A stretch of DNA of 64,000 bases, from the NCBI RefSeq assembly GCF_000316035.1, contig NZ_ANHX01000004.1, positions 310,001 to 374,000 on the forward strand. Direction: 5' to 3'. Made by a program: the position numbers and the translations under genes. This document shows positions 50,894-59,999 of this stretch, in pieces. The notes below the pieces were generated by a model, which made no database searches, was not told where the DNA came from, and saw only the letters and a list, made by a program, of their open reading frames with translations. This stretch comes from Paenibacillus sp. PAMC 26794 (GTDB lineage Bacteria; Bacillota; Bacilli; Paenibacillales; Paenibacillaceae). Every line of letters begins with the position of its first letter. The first letter of the stretch is position 1.

Positions 50894-51044
50894 GCGTAGA
50901 ATAAAAGCAAAAAAACGTCTAAATTTGTCGATAGGTCATTGGGCCTAAAATAATGGGACGATTTTCTGAAATATGGATGCAAAAAAGGTTTAAACAGAGT
51001 AAAATAGATTGTATCTTAACTTTAAATCATCTTTATGTAGCAAG

Positions 51045-51077
51045 GTTATCGCGACGGATTTGCAGGTTTGCGATAAC
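51045..51077. repeat. Inverted repeat GTTATCGC-N17-GCGATAAC
   Basis: Perfect 8-bp arms at 51045-51052 and 51070-51077, ending 56 bp before the diguanylate cyclase ATG. There is no T-run, so it is more like an operator or leader hairpin than a terminator. Confidence 0.5.
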
Positions 51078-51133
51078 GTCTGCAGATTAATGCATCCTGG
51101 TGGATGCAAAAACGGTGCAAAGGAGCGCCTGAC

Positions 51134-53125
51134 ATGTTAGAACATCTAAGAAGTTTACCTGCCAGCTTGAATTCACGAAGTTCGGGCGATTCCGCATCTT
51201 TTGCCGCTCCTCGTTCTCATGAAGAGCATGTGTTGTGGATGCAAAAAATGGATATCACACCTTTTGATTTTTCATATCTGGGCAGCTTGCTAGAGCAGGC
51301 ATACAGTGACTGGAACTCCAGAGTGGGTTCAAGGCTGGCCGGGACATCAACCTTTTACAGCGTGTGGAACACGGAAGGTGATTGCATAGGATACGATAGC
51401 GATCATGAAGCTGATCCGGGCGTAAATGCACGCAGATTGGTATTGGAATGTTTGGATAAAAGACAGGTCCTGTCCCTTAAAGGGACAAGCGAACACGGAG
51501 AATATCTTATAATAACACATCCCTTATTCTCCAGAACTAACAAGGATATGTTTGCCGTATTCACTGCTGTGATCTATGAATCCAATGGATATGAAACGTC
51601 TGAAGCTGTGGTTCAATCTGAGGCATTGCATTATCGCACCTGCTTTTACCGAAGATTTGAATACATATTTATGACGGACCTGTTACATGCTCATGAACAA
51701 ACAGCCCGTGAGGAACACCGGAGGTCCATCCTCTTTCAGATTGTTCAGCGAATGCATGACAAAATGGATGTCGAGGCCATATTGGATGAGGTATTTGACA
51801 GTATGGACTACTTGTACCCGGCCACTTATATCAAATTGTATATGTCTCAGGATCAGAGCAACTCTGATCCACGGATTAAACCGTTGCTTGTCCACGAGCG
51901 AGGAGAAGATATTTGTGTGCGTTCATTTATGGAAGGTAAGCTGATCGTTGCTCGCTCACATGATGCAGAGAACCGCATTGTAGATGTAGGGATTCCGCTG
52001 AAAGGCAAACAAGGCATATACGGTGTGTTCCATATCGAAATGAATGAAGAGATCATGGAAGAATCGGACTTGCAATTGATTACGATGATGGTAGACACTG
52101 CAGGAACGGCCTTTGAGAACGCCAAGTTGCATGAACAATCCAATATGTTAATTCAGGAACTTCGTTTAATTAATGATCTTACACAGCGGTTGAACAAAAG
52201 CCTGCATCTTTCGGAGATTTATCAACTATCCGAGCAAGAGTTAAAGGAAATATTCCAGGCTGAAACGTGTTGCATCCTTCAACTCAATGACAGTACCAAT
52301 GACTTCGAAGTCATGTCATCTAACGTGAAAGATGTTTTTCACCAATCCTTTTCTGTAGACTACGGTATCGCAGGTTTGGTGTATCGAACAGAGGAACCGC
52401 TTATTATAGCCAATTATGCGCAATTTGATAAAGTGTCCTCCTTTTTCATGGAAGATACGGGATCCATGTCACTGATTGCATCACCGATCAGAGTCAATGG
52501 TGAAGTGAAGGGTGCCATTTTGCTGGGACACAGCAGAGAGCACTACTTTTCATATGATAACTATAGGCTCTTGCAGATGTTATCCATTCATATCGGGCTT
52601 GCCCTTTCAAATGCCACGCTGCATGCCGAGGTTCGGCGCTTGGCTAATCTGGATATGTTGACAGGTCTGTACGTGAGGCATTATCTGGATAGTGTGATTC
52701 ACGAGCGACAGGCTCATGAATTCTGTGGCTCCCTCATTGTGGTGGATATTGATCAGTTCAAACAGGTGAATGATACGTTCGGACACCAGACGGGGGATCA
52801 AGTATTGAAGCAAGTGAGTGAGATCGTCACCAGCTCTGTTCGCTCGGAGGATGTCTGCGCCAGATGGGGTGGAGAAGAACTGGCGATCTATATGCCACAG
52901 GTGAGTGTAAGGCAGGCGTTAGATTATGCGGAAGTGATTCGAAAGAGAGTCGCAGAAGAGACTAGACCGCCCGTTACGGTATCCAGTGGCATCGCAGAGT
53001 GGAATTGGATGGATGAAAAGGTCAGTGTAGAGTCCTTGTTTTATCGGGCTGATATGGCTTTGTACAGCGCCAAGAATGGTGGTCGGAACAGAATCGTTGT
53101 AGAGGAACAGGATGTAACACGTTAA
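51134..53125 (+). CDS. Diguanylate cyclase with GAF-type sensor domains
   Basis: A 663-residue soluble protein. A unique N-terminus (about 1-190) is followed by a GAF-like region (about 200-340) and a second GAF (about 355-490: LNKSLHLSEIYQLSEQEL, FSVDYGIAGLVYRTEEPLII). The GGDEF domain (about 500-660) has DMLTGLYVRHYLD, VDIDQFKQVNDTFGH and the active loop RWGGEELAIYMP (GGEEL variant), so it should make c-di-GMP. No I-site RxxD is evident just before the loop. ATG 51134 follows AAAGGAG; an upstream frame to 51104 is not needed. Confidence 0.93.
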   Translation: MLEHLRSLPASLNSRSSGDSASFAAPRSHEEHVLWMQKMDITPFDFSYLGSLLEQAYSDWNSRVGSRLAGTSTFYSVWNTEGDCIGYDSDHEADPGVNARRLVLECLDKRQVLSLKGTSEHGEYLIITHPLFSRTNKDMFAVFTAVIYESNGYETSEAVVQSEALHYRTCFYRRFEYIFMTDLLHAHEQTAREEHRRSILFQIVQRMHDKMDVEAILDEVFDSMDYLYPATYIKLYMSQDQSNSDPRIKPLLVHERGEDICVRSFMEGKLIVARSHDAENRIVDVGIPLKGKQGIYGVFHIEMNEEIMEESDLQLITMMVDTAGTAFENAKLHEQSNMLIQELRLINDLTQRLNKSLHLSEIYQLSEQELKEIFQAETCCILQLNDSTNDFEVMSSNVKDVFHQSFSVDYGIAGLVYRTEEPLIIANYAQFDKVSSFFMEDTGSMSLIASPIRVNGEVKGAILLGHSREHYFSYDNYRLLQMLSIHIGLALSNATLHAEVRRLANLDMLTGLYVRHYLDSVIHERQAHEFCGSLIVVDIDQFKQVNDTFGHQTGDQVLKQVSEIVTSSVRSEDVCARWGGEELAIYMPQVSVRQALDYAEVIRKRVAEETRPPVTVSSGIAEWNWMDEKVSVESLFYRADMALYSAKNGGRNRIVVEEQDVTR

Positions 53126-53128
53126 GAG

Positions 53129-53166
53129 AGAACCATTCCAATTGCGGAGTCGTTCTTTTTTTTTTG
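53129..53166 (+). terminator. Terminator of the diguanylate cyclase gene
   Basis: AGAAC-TTCC and GGA-GTTCT imperfect stem followed by a run of about 12 T. Confidence 0.7.
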
Positions 53167-53259
53167 TGCATCGGAGATCAAGTTGTGTATAGAAGGAAGT
53201 ATAAGCGTATACGGGCGGGGCAATCTATGGAGAAAGTTCACGGAAGGGTGAAGATAGAC

Positions 53260-54117
53260 ATGTTTAACCGCCATTCGGTACGTACATTATGGTTATTTGT
53301 GAGCATCGTGATTATTGGTGTTCCGGGTTGTGGATTAATCCAGCGAGATCAAACGCCTGAAGAGGTTTTTTCATTGGCTTTATCCGGGATAGCGGGAAAA
53401 GAAACGTTGAGTTTTGAAGGAGAGGCAGGACTTCGACGGGAGAACAGTGGGCTGTTCGAGAATCAGTTCAAATTCGAAGGCAAGCTGGAGAATCATGATC
53501 GTCTGACCCTTCAGACCCGATTACCTGGAGAAGTAACTGCTGTGGGGACAGGCATCCAAACAACTGCCGTAAAAAATAATGGACAGCCCAGTGGGTTTAG
53601 CGCCTCTTTCGAGCGGAAACAAGGGCAATGGCTGGCATTGTCAGCGCAGCATGAGCCGCTGCGAGGGTCTCTTTCTCGTTTTAATCCAATTGCCCAATTG
53701 GAGAAGATCGATGGGATGCACAAAACCATTCAATCTGAATATGGGGCCGGTCGTCGAACCAGAACATTACGGATTGAACTTGCACCGGAAGACGCCAAAT
53801 CATGGGCTGTAGCCCAGCTAAACGACGAGATGAACGCCATTCAGGCAGAATATATGCATAAGGCAGCTAACGTGAAAGGGGCGCGTAAGGAGAAGCTTGA
53901 GAAGGATCTGGAGAAAGTTTGGAAACAGGGTGAAACAACGATGCAACAGATGATGAAACAAGCGAGCGTGCAGACGGTATATCATCTCACGGTAGATCGG
54001 AAGAGCAGTCTGCCTCTTCGCTTATCCTCTGAAAGTCAGATGAGTTACACGGACAACAACCGTAAAAGTAACAAAGAAGCCCTTGTCACCGATGTTAACT
54101 TCAAGTCATATCAATAA
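53260..54117 (+). CDS. Putative lipoprotein, unknown
   Basis: A 285-residue exported lipoprotein: signal core LWLFVSIVIIG and lipobox VPGC (Cys about 24). The mature part has strand-rich sequence (LSFEGEAGLRRENSGLFENQ) and a basic helical stretch (KGARKEKLEKDLEKVWKQGE), ending SYTDNNRKSNKEALVTDV. It recalls the LppX/LolA-like fold of lipid-binding lipoproteins only in style. ATG 53260 follows AAGGGTG at 9 bases; the frame extends upstream to 53164. Confidence 0.75.
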   Translation: MFNRHSVRTLWLFVSIVIIGVPGCGLIQRDQTPEEVFSLALSGIAGKETLSFEGEAGLRRENSGLFENQFKFEGKLENHDRLTLQTRLPGEVTAVGTGIQTTAVKNNGQPSGFSASFERKQGQWLALSAQHEPLRGSLSRFNPIAQLEKIDGMHKTIQSEYGAGRRTRTLRIELAPEDAKSWAVAQLNDEMNAIQAEYMHKAANVKGARKEKLEKDLEKVWKQGETTMQQMMKQASVQTVYHLTVDRKSSLPLRLSSESQMSYTDNNRKSNKEALVTDVNFKSYQ

Positions 54118-54228
54118 ACGAAGTGAGGGACTGCCTGCTGACGGGATGACTGTTCGCGTGCTACAATAGTATCGTAATTTACCGTTGTTCAATTCAAGTA
54201 TGGCAGATGACAGGAGGATTTTACCAAG

Positions 54229-55344
54229 ATGAAAGACCCAAGAATTCAAAAGCTTGCAGCAAACCTGGTGGGCTATTCAGTAGATGTACAATCTGGTGAA
54301 AATGTATTGGTTGAGATGATTGGATCGGAACGTGATCTGATTAACGCCATTATTGAAGAGGTAGGCAAAAAAGGTGGTAACGTCTTTGTACAGTTGACTG
54401 ATAAAACCGTACAGCGTGCGATGCTGAAAAATGCCACAGAAGAAATGATGAAAACATGGGCAGAGATTGATCTGAACCGTATGAAACAGATGGATTGTTA
54501 TATCGGTATTCGTGCGGGAGAAAATGTGAATGATCTGTCTGATGTGCCGGAAGAAAAAATGAAAATGTACAATGCATTGTACTCCCACCCGGTACATAGT
54601 GAACAACGTGTCAAACATACGAAATGGGTTGTACTTCGTTACCCTAACGCAAGTATGGCGCAACTCGCCAATACAAGTACAGAAGCGTTCGAAGATTTCT
54701 ACTTCGACGTATGTAACCTGGATTACGCCAAAATGGACAAAGCGCAGGACTCGCTCGCTAACCTGATGAAGCGGACGGACAAAGTTCGTATTACCGGACC
54801 AGGAACAGAGCTGAACTTCTCCATTAAAGATATCGGTGCAGAGAAATGTTCTGGCCAAAAAAATATCCCGGATGGCGAAGTGTACACTGCCCCTGTGCGT
54901 AATTCCGTGAACGGAACGATTAGTTATAACACGCCAACGCTGTATAACGGAGTGACATTTGAAAATATCAAGTTCACGTTCAAGGATGGCAAAATCGTTG
55001 AAGCGACAAGCAACGATACAGAGCGTTTGAATGAAATCCTGAATTCGGATGAGGGTGCTCGTCATATTGGTGAATTTGCGATTGGATTTAACCCGCATAT
55101 TCTGCATCCGATGAAAGATATCCTGTTCGATGAGAAAATCGCAGGCAGCTTACACTTTACACCAGGTCAGGCTTACGAAGAAACAGACAATTTTAACCGC
55201 TCTTCCATCCACTGGGATCTGGTGTTAATCCAGCGTCCAGATTATGGCGGCGGAGAAATTTATTTTGACGATGTGTTGATTCGTAAAGACGGTATCTTTG
55301 TTATTCCTGAGTTGGAATGCCTGAATCCGGACCGTTTGAAGTAG
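54229..55344 (+). CDS. M29-family aminopeptidase (AmpS/thermophilic aminopeptidase)
   Basis: A 371-residue cytoplasmic metalloaminopeptidase. The N-terminal domain begins KLAANLVGYSVDVQSGENVL. Family metal-ligand segments are NIPDGEVYTAP (Glu), HIGEFAIGFN (Glu), GSLHFTPGQAYE (His) and SSIHWDLV (His, Asp). The dinuclear site would hold Co or Zn. It is slightly shorter than the usual 400-410. AGGAGG precedes the ATG. It is 96 bp before the HPr-like gene with no terminator, so the two may be cotranscribed. Confidence 0.94.
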   Translation: MKDPRIQKLAANLVGYSVDVQSGENVLVEMIGSERDLINAIIEEVGKKGGNVFVQLTDKTVQRAMLKNATEEMMKTWAEIDLNRMKQMDCYIGIRAGENVNDLSDVPEEKMKMYNALYSHPVHSEQRVKHTKWVVLRYPNASMAQLANTSTEAFEDFYFDVCNLDYAKMDKAQDSLANLMKRTDKVRITGPGTELNFSIKDIGAEKCSGQKNIPDGEVYTAPVRNSVNGTISYNTPTLYNGVTFENIKFTFKDGKIVEATSNDTERLNEILNSDEGARHIGEFAIGFNPHILHPMKDILFDEKIAGSLHFTPGQAYEETDNFNRSSIHWDLVLIQRPDYGGGEIYFDDVLIRKDGIFVIPELECLNPDRLK

Positions 55345-55440
55345 GAACAGGATTTTTCTGTTGCTAGGAAAGCGGATTCACGGTATCATGTAGTGGTAAT
55401 TAATAGATGATACCAATAGTAAAAAGACGGAGGGATTCCT

Positions 55441-55686
55441 ATGTCGAGTAATAATGTAGCTGTAGTGGAAATTGCTCAAACAGCAGGCAAGTTTACTTCT
55501 TCAATCGTGCTTCATTCGGAGAACAAGTATATCGATGTAAAAAGTATTCTCGGATTGTTTACAACGCTGATCAGCACGCACAGCTATGAACTGCATGTTC
55601 ATGGTCCAGATGCAGTTGAAGCGAAAGCAGCCATGTCAGAAGTATTTGCCAAGCATGGACTGAATGTAAGCATCGCATCTGAGTAA
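55441..55686 (+). CDS. HPr-like protein lacking the catalytic histidine
   Basis: An 81-residue protein with HPr/Crh length and beta-alpha pattern. The region matching the HPr site G-L-H-A-R-P is TAGKFTSSIV here, so the PEP-phosphorylatable His15 is missing. The regulatory-serine region is kept as DVKSILGLF (S35, matching Ser46 of HPr/Crh). The end HVHGPDAVEAKAAMSEVF fits the HPr C-terminal helix with G-x-D-A. It cannot act as a phosphocarrier; a Crh-like partner for CcpA or a divergent role is possible. GGAGGG precedes the ATG. Confidence 0.8.
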   Translation: MSSNNVAVVEIAQTAGKFTSSIVLHSENKYIDVKSILGLFTTLISTHSYELHVHGPDAVEAKAAMSEVFAKHGLNVSIASE

Positions 55687-55697
55687 TAGCTCTCAAG

Positions 55698-55734
55698 AAG
55701 CACCTCTGCCTTTTTTGGCAGGGGTGTTTTTTTG
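55698..55734 (+). terminator. Terminator of the HPr-like gene
   Basis: AGCACCTCTGCC and GGCAGGGGTGTT around TTTTTT, then TTTTT. Confidence 0.9.
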
Positions 55735-55912
55735 GCATGGAATGCGCTGAATGCACATCTGGAGGTGACTGGAATAGGAGGATTAAGCTTCAACAAAAGG
55801 CTTAACTTTGTGGGCTTATTTTGGTCGGGTTCTTGTATTAGCTCTTCATTTCGTCTAATATTAGAGGTAGAACGTCTTTACGCGATTTTTGGGACATAGG
55901 GGGGAAAAATGC

Positions 55913-56206
55913 ATGACTTCATCTGATCTGCAGGACCAGCTGAATTTGAAAGCGATCAGTCTTCTTCAAGAAGATGCAGATAAAATACAGAAGCTTATTG
56001 AAGTACAGATGGAGAATCTGGCTACCCGCTACTGCCCTCTCTATGAGGAAGTATTGGATACACAGATGTATGGGTTCTCCAAAGAAGTTGATTTTGCTGT
56101 TCGTGCAGGGCTCCTTCCAGAAGGTGCAGGTAAGCAGCTGGTTAGCGCGCTTGAGCGGAATTTGGCAATTCTATATGAAGCCTTGAACAAGAAGAATGAG
56201 CAATAG
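55913..56206 (+). CDS. ylaN: YlaN family protein (DUF1507)
   Basis: A 97-residue helical protein with KAISLLQEDADKIQKLIEVQ, CPLYEEVLDTQMYG, EVDFAVRAGLLPEGAG and ALERNLAILYEAL, diagnostic of YlaN. YlaN has been linked to iron homeostasis and Fur function in Bacilli. ATG 55913 follows GGGGGG at 8 bases; an earlier in-frame start (55889) lacks a site. In B. subtilis ylaN lies next to ftsW; here ftsW is 2 kb away on the opposite strand, with two genes between. Confidence 0.96.
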   Translation: MTSSDLQDQLNLKAISLLQEDADKIQKLIEVQMENLATRYCPLYEEVLDTQMYGFSKEVDFAVRAGLLPEGAGKQLVSALERNLAILYEALNKKNEQ

Positions 56207-56230
56207 CCTGCAAATGCGCGGGTCAGAATA

Positions 56231-56263
56231 GAAGGCATGCAGGCGTTTATGCATGCTTTTTTT
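56231..56263 (+). terminator. Terminator of ylaN
   Basis: GCATGCA and TGCATGC with 8-nt loop, then TTTTTTT. Confidence 0.85.
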
Positions 56264-56392
56264 GTGCATTTGAACGGGGATGGGATGAAAGCCAGCCGGA
56301 AGGCGTATACAAGCAAAGAGACAGCTCCAAATGTATATTGTGGCTGCCTCCCGTGACTTGTTTATTTTAATGGTGACTACGTGAGGGCCTGG

Positions 56393-57463
56393 TTACACCA
56401 GGAAGAAAGATACTCCCAGAATAATATATACCACGAGCAGGAGTAAACCTTCGTACCAATTCGTTGAACCATCTTGGGTAATGGACTTCGCAATAAATAC
56501 GGATACGCCGATGGCGACCAACTCAATCGTTGTAAATACGATATCCATGGTTCTGCCTGTGAAGTAGCTGACAAAAATCAGCACAGGAGCAACGAAGAGC
56601 GCAATCTGCAGGCTGCTGCCGACCGCAATTTCAACGGCGGCTCCAATTTTATTTTTCATGGCAAGCATGATGGCTGCACTGTGTTCGGCCGCATTACCGA
56701 TGATGGCCACAAGGAATGCACCAACAAACAGTTCACTAAGTCCAAATTCCGAAGTGAAGACTTCGAGCGTGCCCACCAGCCATTCACTGACGAAGGCAAC
56801 CATGACTGTTGCGAGCACCAGGTAGAGAATAGATTTTTTCTTGGACCACGCCGGAGCATGCTCATGAGGTAGCTCTTCATCGCGATCCTCAGTGACGTCT
56901 GCGAGGTAGTTCTTATGCGTCACCATGGAGAATAGTAACCAGGCGATATACGCGAGAATGAGCAACCCGGCCACGATGAGACTAAGTGTATTCGTGTCTT
57001 TCTGTGTAATGGAATGTGTATTGAGAAAGACTGCCGGAATAAACAGGGCAATGATGGCAACAATCATCAGGGAACCATTCAGACCTGCGAGTGAAACATT
57101 ATAATTCTGAATTTTGAACTTGAGTCCTCCGGCAAAAATACTTAACCCGAGCACTAACAGCAAATTTCCGATGATGGAACCTGTCAAACTTGCCTTGACC
57201 ATGTCGAACAGTCCCTCTTTGACGAGGAAAATGGCGATGATCAATTCGGCGGCATTGCCGAAAGTCGCATTCAGGAATCCACCCAGCCGCTGTCCGGCAT
57301 AGTGGGCCACATTTTCGGTGGCTCTGCCTAAAAAACCGGCCACAAAAATAACCGAAATGGCTGAAATCACGAACTGTAGAATCGAATCCCATTTCATGTA
57401 GTGGGCGATGGCACTGAGTGCAAAGAACGCAATCAGCAAAATGGATGAAATCCGGTTTCTCAC
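56393..57463 (-). CDS. cax: Calcium/proton exchanger (CaCA family, Cax type)
   Basis: A 356-residue, 11-helix antiporter. Both alpha-repeat motifs are present: FGNAAELIIAIFLVKEG and IIGNAAEHSAAIMLAMKN, with an acidic central loop (TEDRDEELPHEHAP). It exchanges Ca2+ for H+ across the membrane. The start is GTG 57463, since GAGG lies 8 bases upstream; GTG 57472 overlaps that site. It lies between ylaN and a Gls24 gene and breaks the ylaN-ftsW synteny known in Bacillus. Confidence 0.95.
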   Translation of the reverse strand: MRNRISSILLIAFFALSAIAHYMKWDSILQFVISAISVIFVAGFLGRATENVAHYAGQRLGGFLNATFGNAAELIIAIFLVKEGLFDMVKASLTGSIIGNLLLVLGLSIFAGGLKFKIQNYNVSLAGLNGSLMIVAIIALFIPAVFLNTHSITQKDTNTLSLIVAGLLILAYIAWLLFSMVTHKNYLADVTEDRDEELPHEHAPAWSKKKSILYLVLATVMVAFVSEWLVGTLEVFTSEFGLSELFVGAFLVAIIGNAAEHSAAIMLAMKNKIGAAVEIAVGSSLQIALFVAPVLIFVSYFTGRTMDIVFTTIELVAIGVSVFIAKSITQDGSTNWYEGLLLLVVYIILGVSFFLV

Positions 57464-57646
57464 AACAAACACCTCGGTTATAAATTATTTTGTTTTGAAT
57501 TGCATTGTAAATCGCTTATGAGATTATTTTCATATTTCAATATAACCAAATGGTGGTAGGTTGTAAACGCATCTTTTTGAGTTTAATTTGCTTTTTGGGG
57601 TGGAAAGGATTTAAAATACGAGTAACGAAGTGAAGGAGGATGTGGC

Positions 57647-58009
57647 ATGGCAGAACAACTTCAACTGGAGAGCGGAAACATCCGGATTGCCGATGACGTG
57701 GTTGCAAAAATTGCCGGAATGGCTGCAATGGAAACACCCGGAATTGCCGCAATGTCTGGAGGATTGTCAGAGGGCTGGGCGAAGCGACTCAGCGGTAAAA
57801 ACGTACAGAAAGGCGTGAGCGTTGAGGTCGGCCAGCTGGAAGCAGCCATTGACCTGCGCATCATCGTCCTGTACGAAACCCCGATTCATGAAGTTTCCCG
57901 TATGCTTCAGCAGAATGTAAGAGAAGCGGTAGAGACCATGACCGGATTACGCGTGGTTGAAGTCAATGTAAAGGTAGAAGGCGTATCTTTCAAAGGCGAC
58001 GATCTGTAG
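57647..58009 (+). CDS. Asp23/Gls24 family envelope stress protein
   Basis: A 120-residue protein: GNIRIADDVVAKIAGMAAME, then GIAAMSGG, VSVEVGQLEAAIDLRIIVLY, VSRMLQQNVREAVETMTGL and VVEVNVKVEGVSF, the Asp23 fold. In Staphylococcus the family is membrane-associated through AmaP and tied to envelope stress; no amaP is here. GAAGGAGGAT precedes the ATG at 8 bases. Confidence 0.95.
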   Translation: MAEQLQLESGNIRIADDVVAKIAGMAAMETPGIAAMSGGLSEGWAKRLSGKNVQKGVSVEVGQLEAAIDLRIIVLYETPIHEVSRMLQQNVREAVETMTGLRVVEVNVKVEGVSFKGDDL

Positions 58010-58089
58010 AAATCGCAATCCGCAATGGAGGACAGAGCTACATTGACCTGTTCTCCATCTTGATAGACAGAATTGTAAAGAGTACACAG

Positions 58090-58128
58090 AAAAAGGCTGC
58101 GCATCCATTCGATGCACAGCCTTTTTTG
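58090..58128. terminator. Bidirectional terminator
   Basis: AAAAGGCTG-GCATC and GATGC-CAGCCTTTT around a CATTC loop, with T-tails on both strands, between convergent gls24-like and ftsW genes. Confidence 0.9.
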
Positions 58129-58138
58129 TGTTGTTTTT

Positions 58139-59428
58139 TTATCGAATCCGACGGATGGATTCCCGTGAACGAAGAGCAGGAGAGGTACGAGTCTGTGTCT
58201 GTACAGTCACGGACTTCGTTTTCTCTTCCTTGATCACGTCCAGATTGTTGGTGCGTGAGATGCTGAGCAGAATGCCCATGGCAACCATCATTACAAAGAG
58301 TGAGGTACCCCCATAACTGATAAACGGAAGCGTAACCCCCGTCACCGGAATGGTCTGAGTTACACCACCGATGTTGATAAATGCCTGAATCGCGATTAGT
58401 CCCATGATACCTATACCGACCAATGTTCCGAATGGATCGGGACAGCGGAGAGAGACAATAATTCCGCGCCAGATGAAGTACAGGTAAACGAGCAGGAATA
58501 ATGCACTTCCGATGAATCCGAGTTCTTCCCCAATTACGGAGAAAATAAAGTCATTATACGCATTTGGCAAATAATGCAGCTTCATCGTACCTTGTCCAAT
58601 CCCGGAACCTGTCATGCCACCATCACCAATGGCAACAAGGGAACGGTAGAGGTTAAGACTTCCGCCATTAATATCGGATAATGGATTCAAGAAAGCTTGA
58701 ATACGTCCGATCTTGTAGTTCTGCTCCGCAGTAACTGCTGTTGTAGCAGTCGTCGTGTCGGAAGGTGACATGGAAGAGAACAAGGAATTCGCTCCGAACG
58801 CCAGTGCCCCACCGAGTACAACCAGTAGAATGGAGCCCATGATATGTTTCATACTGGCTCCACCGGCATAGATCAAGAGACCACAGGTGGACACCAGAAT
58901 GAAGGTGGTACCAAAGTCTGGTTGCAGCATAATCAGTCCTGCGATGAATCCAACGATGAACAAGACGGGAAAATACCCTGTCTTGAAAACTCTGAATTTC
59001 TCACCTTTTTTGGTGATAAGAGCAGAGAGATATAGAATGATCGCAATTTTGGCGAATTCCGCAGGCTGAAGACTGAAACCAAAAATGTGAATCCAGCTTC
59101 GTGCACCGTTCAATACTGCACCTGAGATCAAAACAATCACCAGCATGACCGTAGTGAGCAGGAAAAAGGGTGCATAGAGCTTTTTGTACTTGTTGAAGCG
59201 GATATTCATGGCAAAAAACATGCCAAATAGACCGATAATCGCCCACATAAGTTGTTTTTTCGTGAAGAACAGGGCATCATTGTTAAATCTTTCGTTTGCG
59301 ATTGCAATGCTGGAACTGGAGCTGAATACCATCACCAGTCCAAAGCCCACCAACAATAAAGTGAGGATTAGCAGTTGAAAATCCGGCGTGCCTCTCTTCG
59401 TTTTCGTTTGGGCCGTTTGTTGTTTCAT
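58139..59428 (-). CDS. ftsW: FtsW/SpoVE/RodA-family peptidoglycan glycosyltransferase
   Basis: A 429-residue SEDS protein with 10 membrane helices. Marks are NGARSWIHIFGFSLQPAEFAK divided over about residues 108-128, the catalytic-type Asp in MLQPDFGTT, NDFIFSVIGEELGFIG and PFISYGGTSLFVMM. It polymerises lipid II with a cognate class B PBP. Neighbourhood with ylaN suggests FtsW rather than RodA or SpoVE. The ribosome site is weak. It starts 13 bp after the yugN-like gene, so the two form an operon. Confidence 0.93.
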   Translation of the reverse strand: MKQQTAQTKTKRGTPDFQLLILTLLLVGFGLVMVFSSSSSIAIANERFNNDALFFTKKQLMWAIIGLFGMFFAMNIRFNKYKKLYAPFFLLTTVMLVIVLISGAVLNGARSWIHIFGFSLQPAEFAKIAIILYLSALITKKGEKFRVFKTGYFPVLFIVGFIAGLIMLQPDFGTTFILVSTCGLLIYAGGASMKHIMGSILLVVLGGALAFGANSLFSSMSPSDTTTATTAVTAEQNYKIGRIQAFLNPLSDINGGSLNLYRSLVAIGDGGMTGSGIGQGTMKLHYLPNAYNDFIFSVIGEELGFIGSALFLLVYLYFIWRGIIVSLRCPDPFGTLVGIGIMGLIAIQAFINIGGVTQTIPVTGVTLPFISYGGTSLFVMMVAMGILLSISRTNNLDVIKEEKTKSVTVQTQTRTSPALRSRESIRRIR

Positions 59429-59441
59429 CGTTTGGCCCAGC

Positions 59442-59789
59442 CTATGCTTCCAGCAGTTCTTTAAGCTGCTGTAATTTTTGGGCTGCCAGCTTCACGACTG
59501 GTTGCGGAACGGAAGAGTCATAATCCAGGCCGTGAGGGAAGGTGGCTTTGCCAAGGTATACTGCTTCAACAGCAAGAACGGTATCCGGTTTTTCCAATTT
59601 GCCTTCTACAGCGCGGGTATTAATGCGTACAAAGTATTCTGAGTTGGTTTGTTCATCTTCAATTTTGTAGTCGTATGTAGCACGGTAATATTCCCATTGC
59701 CACCGGACAAATCCGACTTTCTCGGCGCTCTCATCCAGGTATGCCAAGTCGCTCTTCAAGCCATCCAAGCCTGTATTCTCAAAAATCAT
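59442..59789 (-). CDS. YugN-like family protein
   Basis: A 115-residue cytosolic protein: GLKSDLAYLDESAEKVGFVR, WEYYRATYDYKIEDE, YFVRINTRAVEGKLE and AVYLGKATFPHGLDYDS. This is the YugN pattern, a small Bacilli family of unknown function. AGGAGG lies 11 bases before the ATG. It is just upstream of ftsW on the same strand. Confidence 0.9.
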   Translation of the reverse strand: MIFENTGLDGLKSDLAYLDESAEKVGFVRWQWEYYRATYDYKIEDEQTNSEYFVRINTRAVEGKLEKPDTVLAVEAVYLGKATFPHGLDYDSSVPQPVVKLAAQKLQQLKELLEA

Positions 59790-59999
59790 AAGCGTTTGAT
59801 CCTCCTCATAAGCTTCCGAGTATAATTTCTCGAGTATTTCTCTAGTTCATGATAGTATGTTTCCCCTTCCCGTGCAAGCTTTCCAAGGGTGTTTCGTATC
59901 GGTTTTCTTCCAATTCTGCTACAATATACAGCAATAGGTTTGAAGAGGAAGGTTCGGGCTTGATCCAAGTCCCGTTCAAGATTGAAAGGGTGGAGAGAC

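Noticed and set aside
54277..55107. A 276-codon minus-strand frame opposite the M29 aminopeptidase
   Set aside because: Antisense shadow with unusual composition (many Phe, His, Thr, Ile) and no initiation signals.
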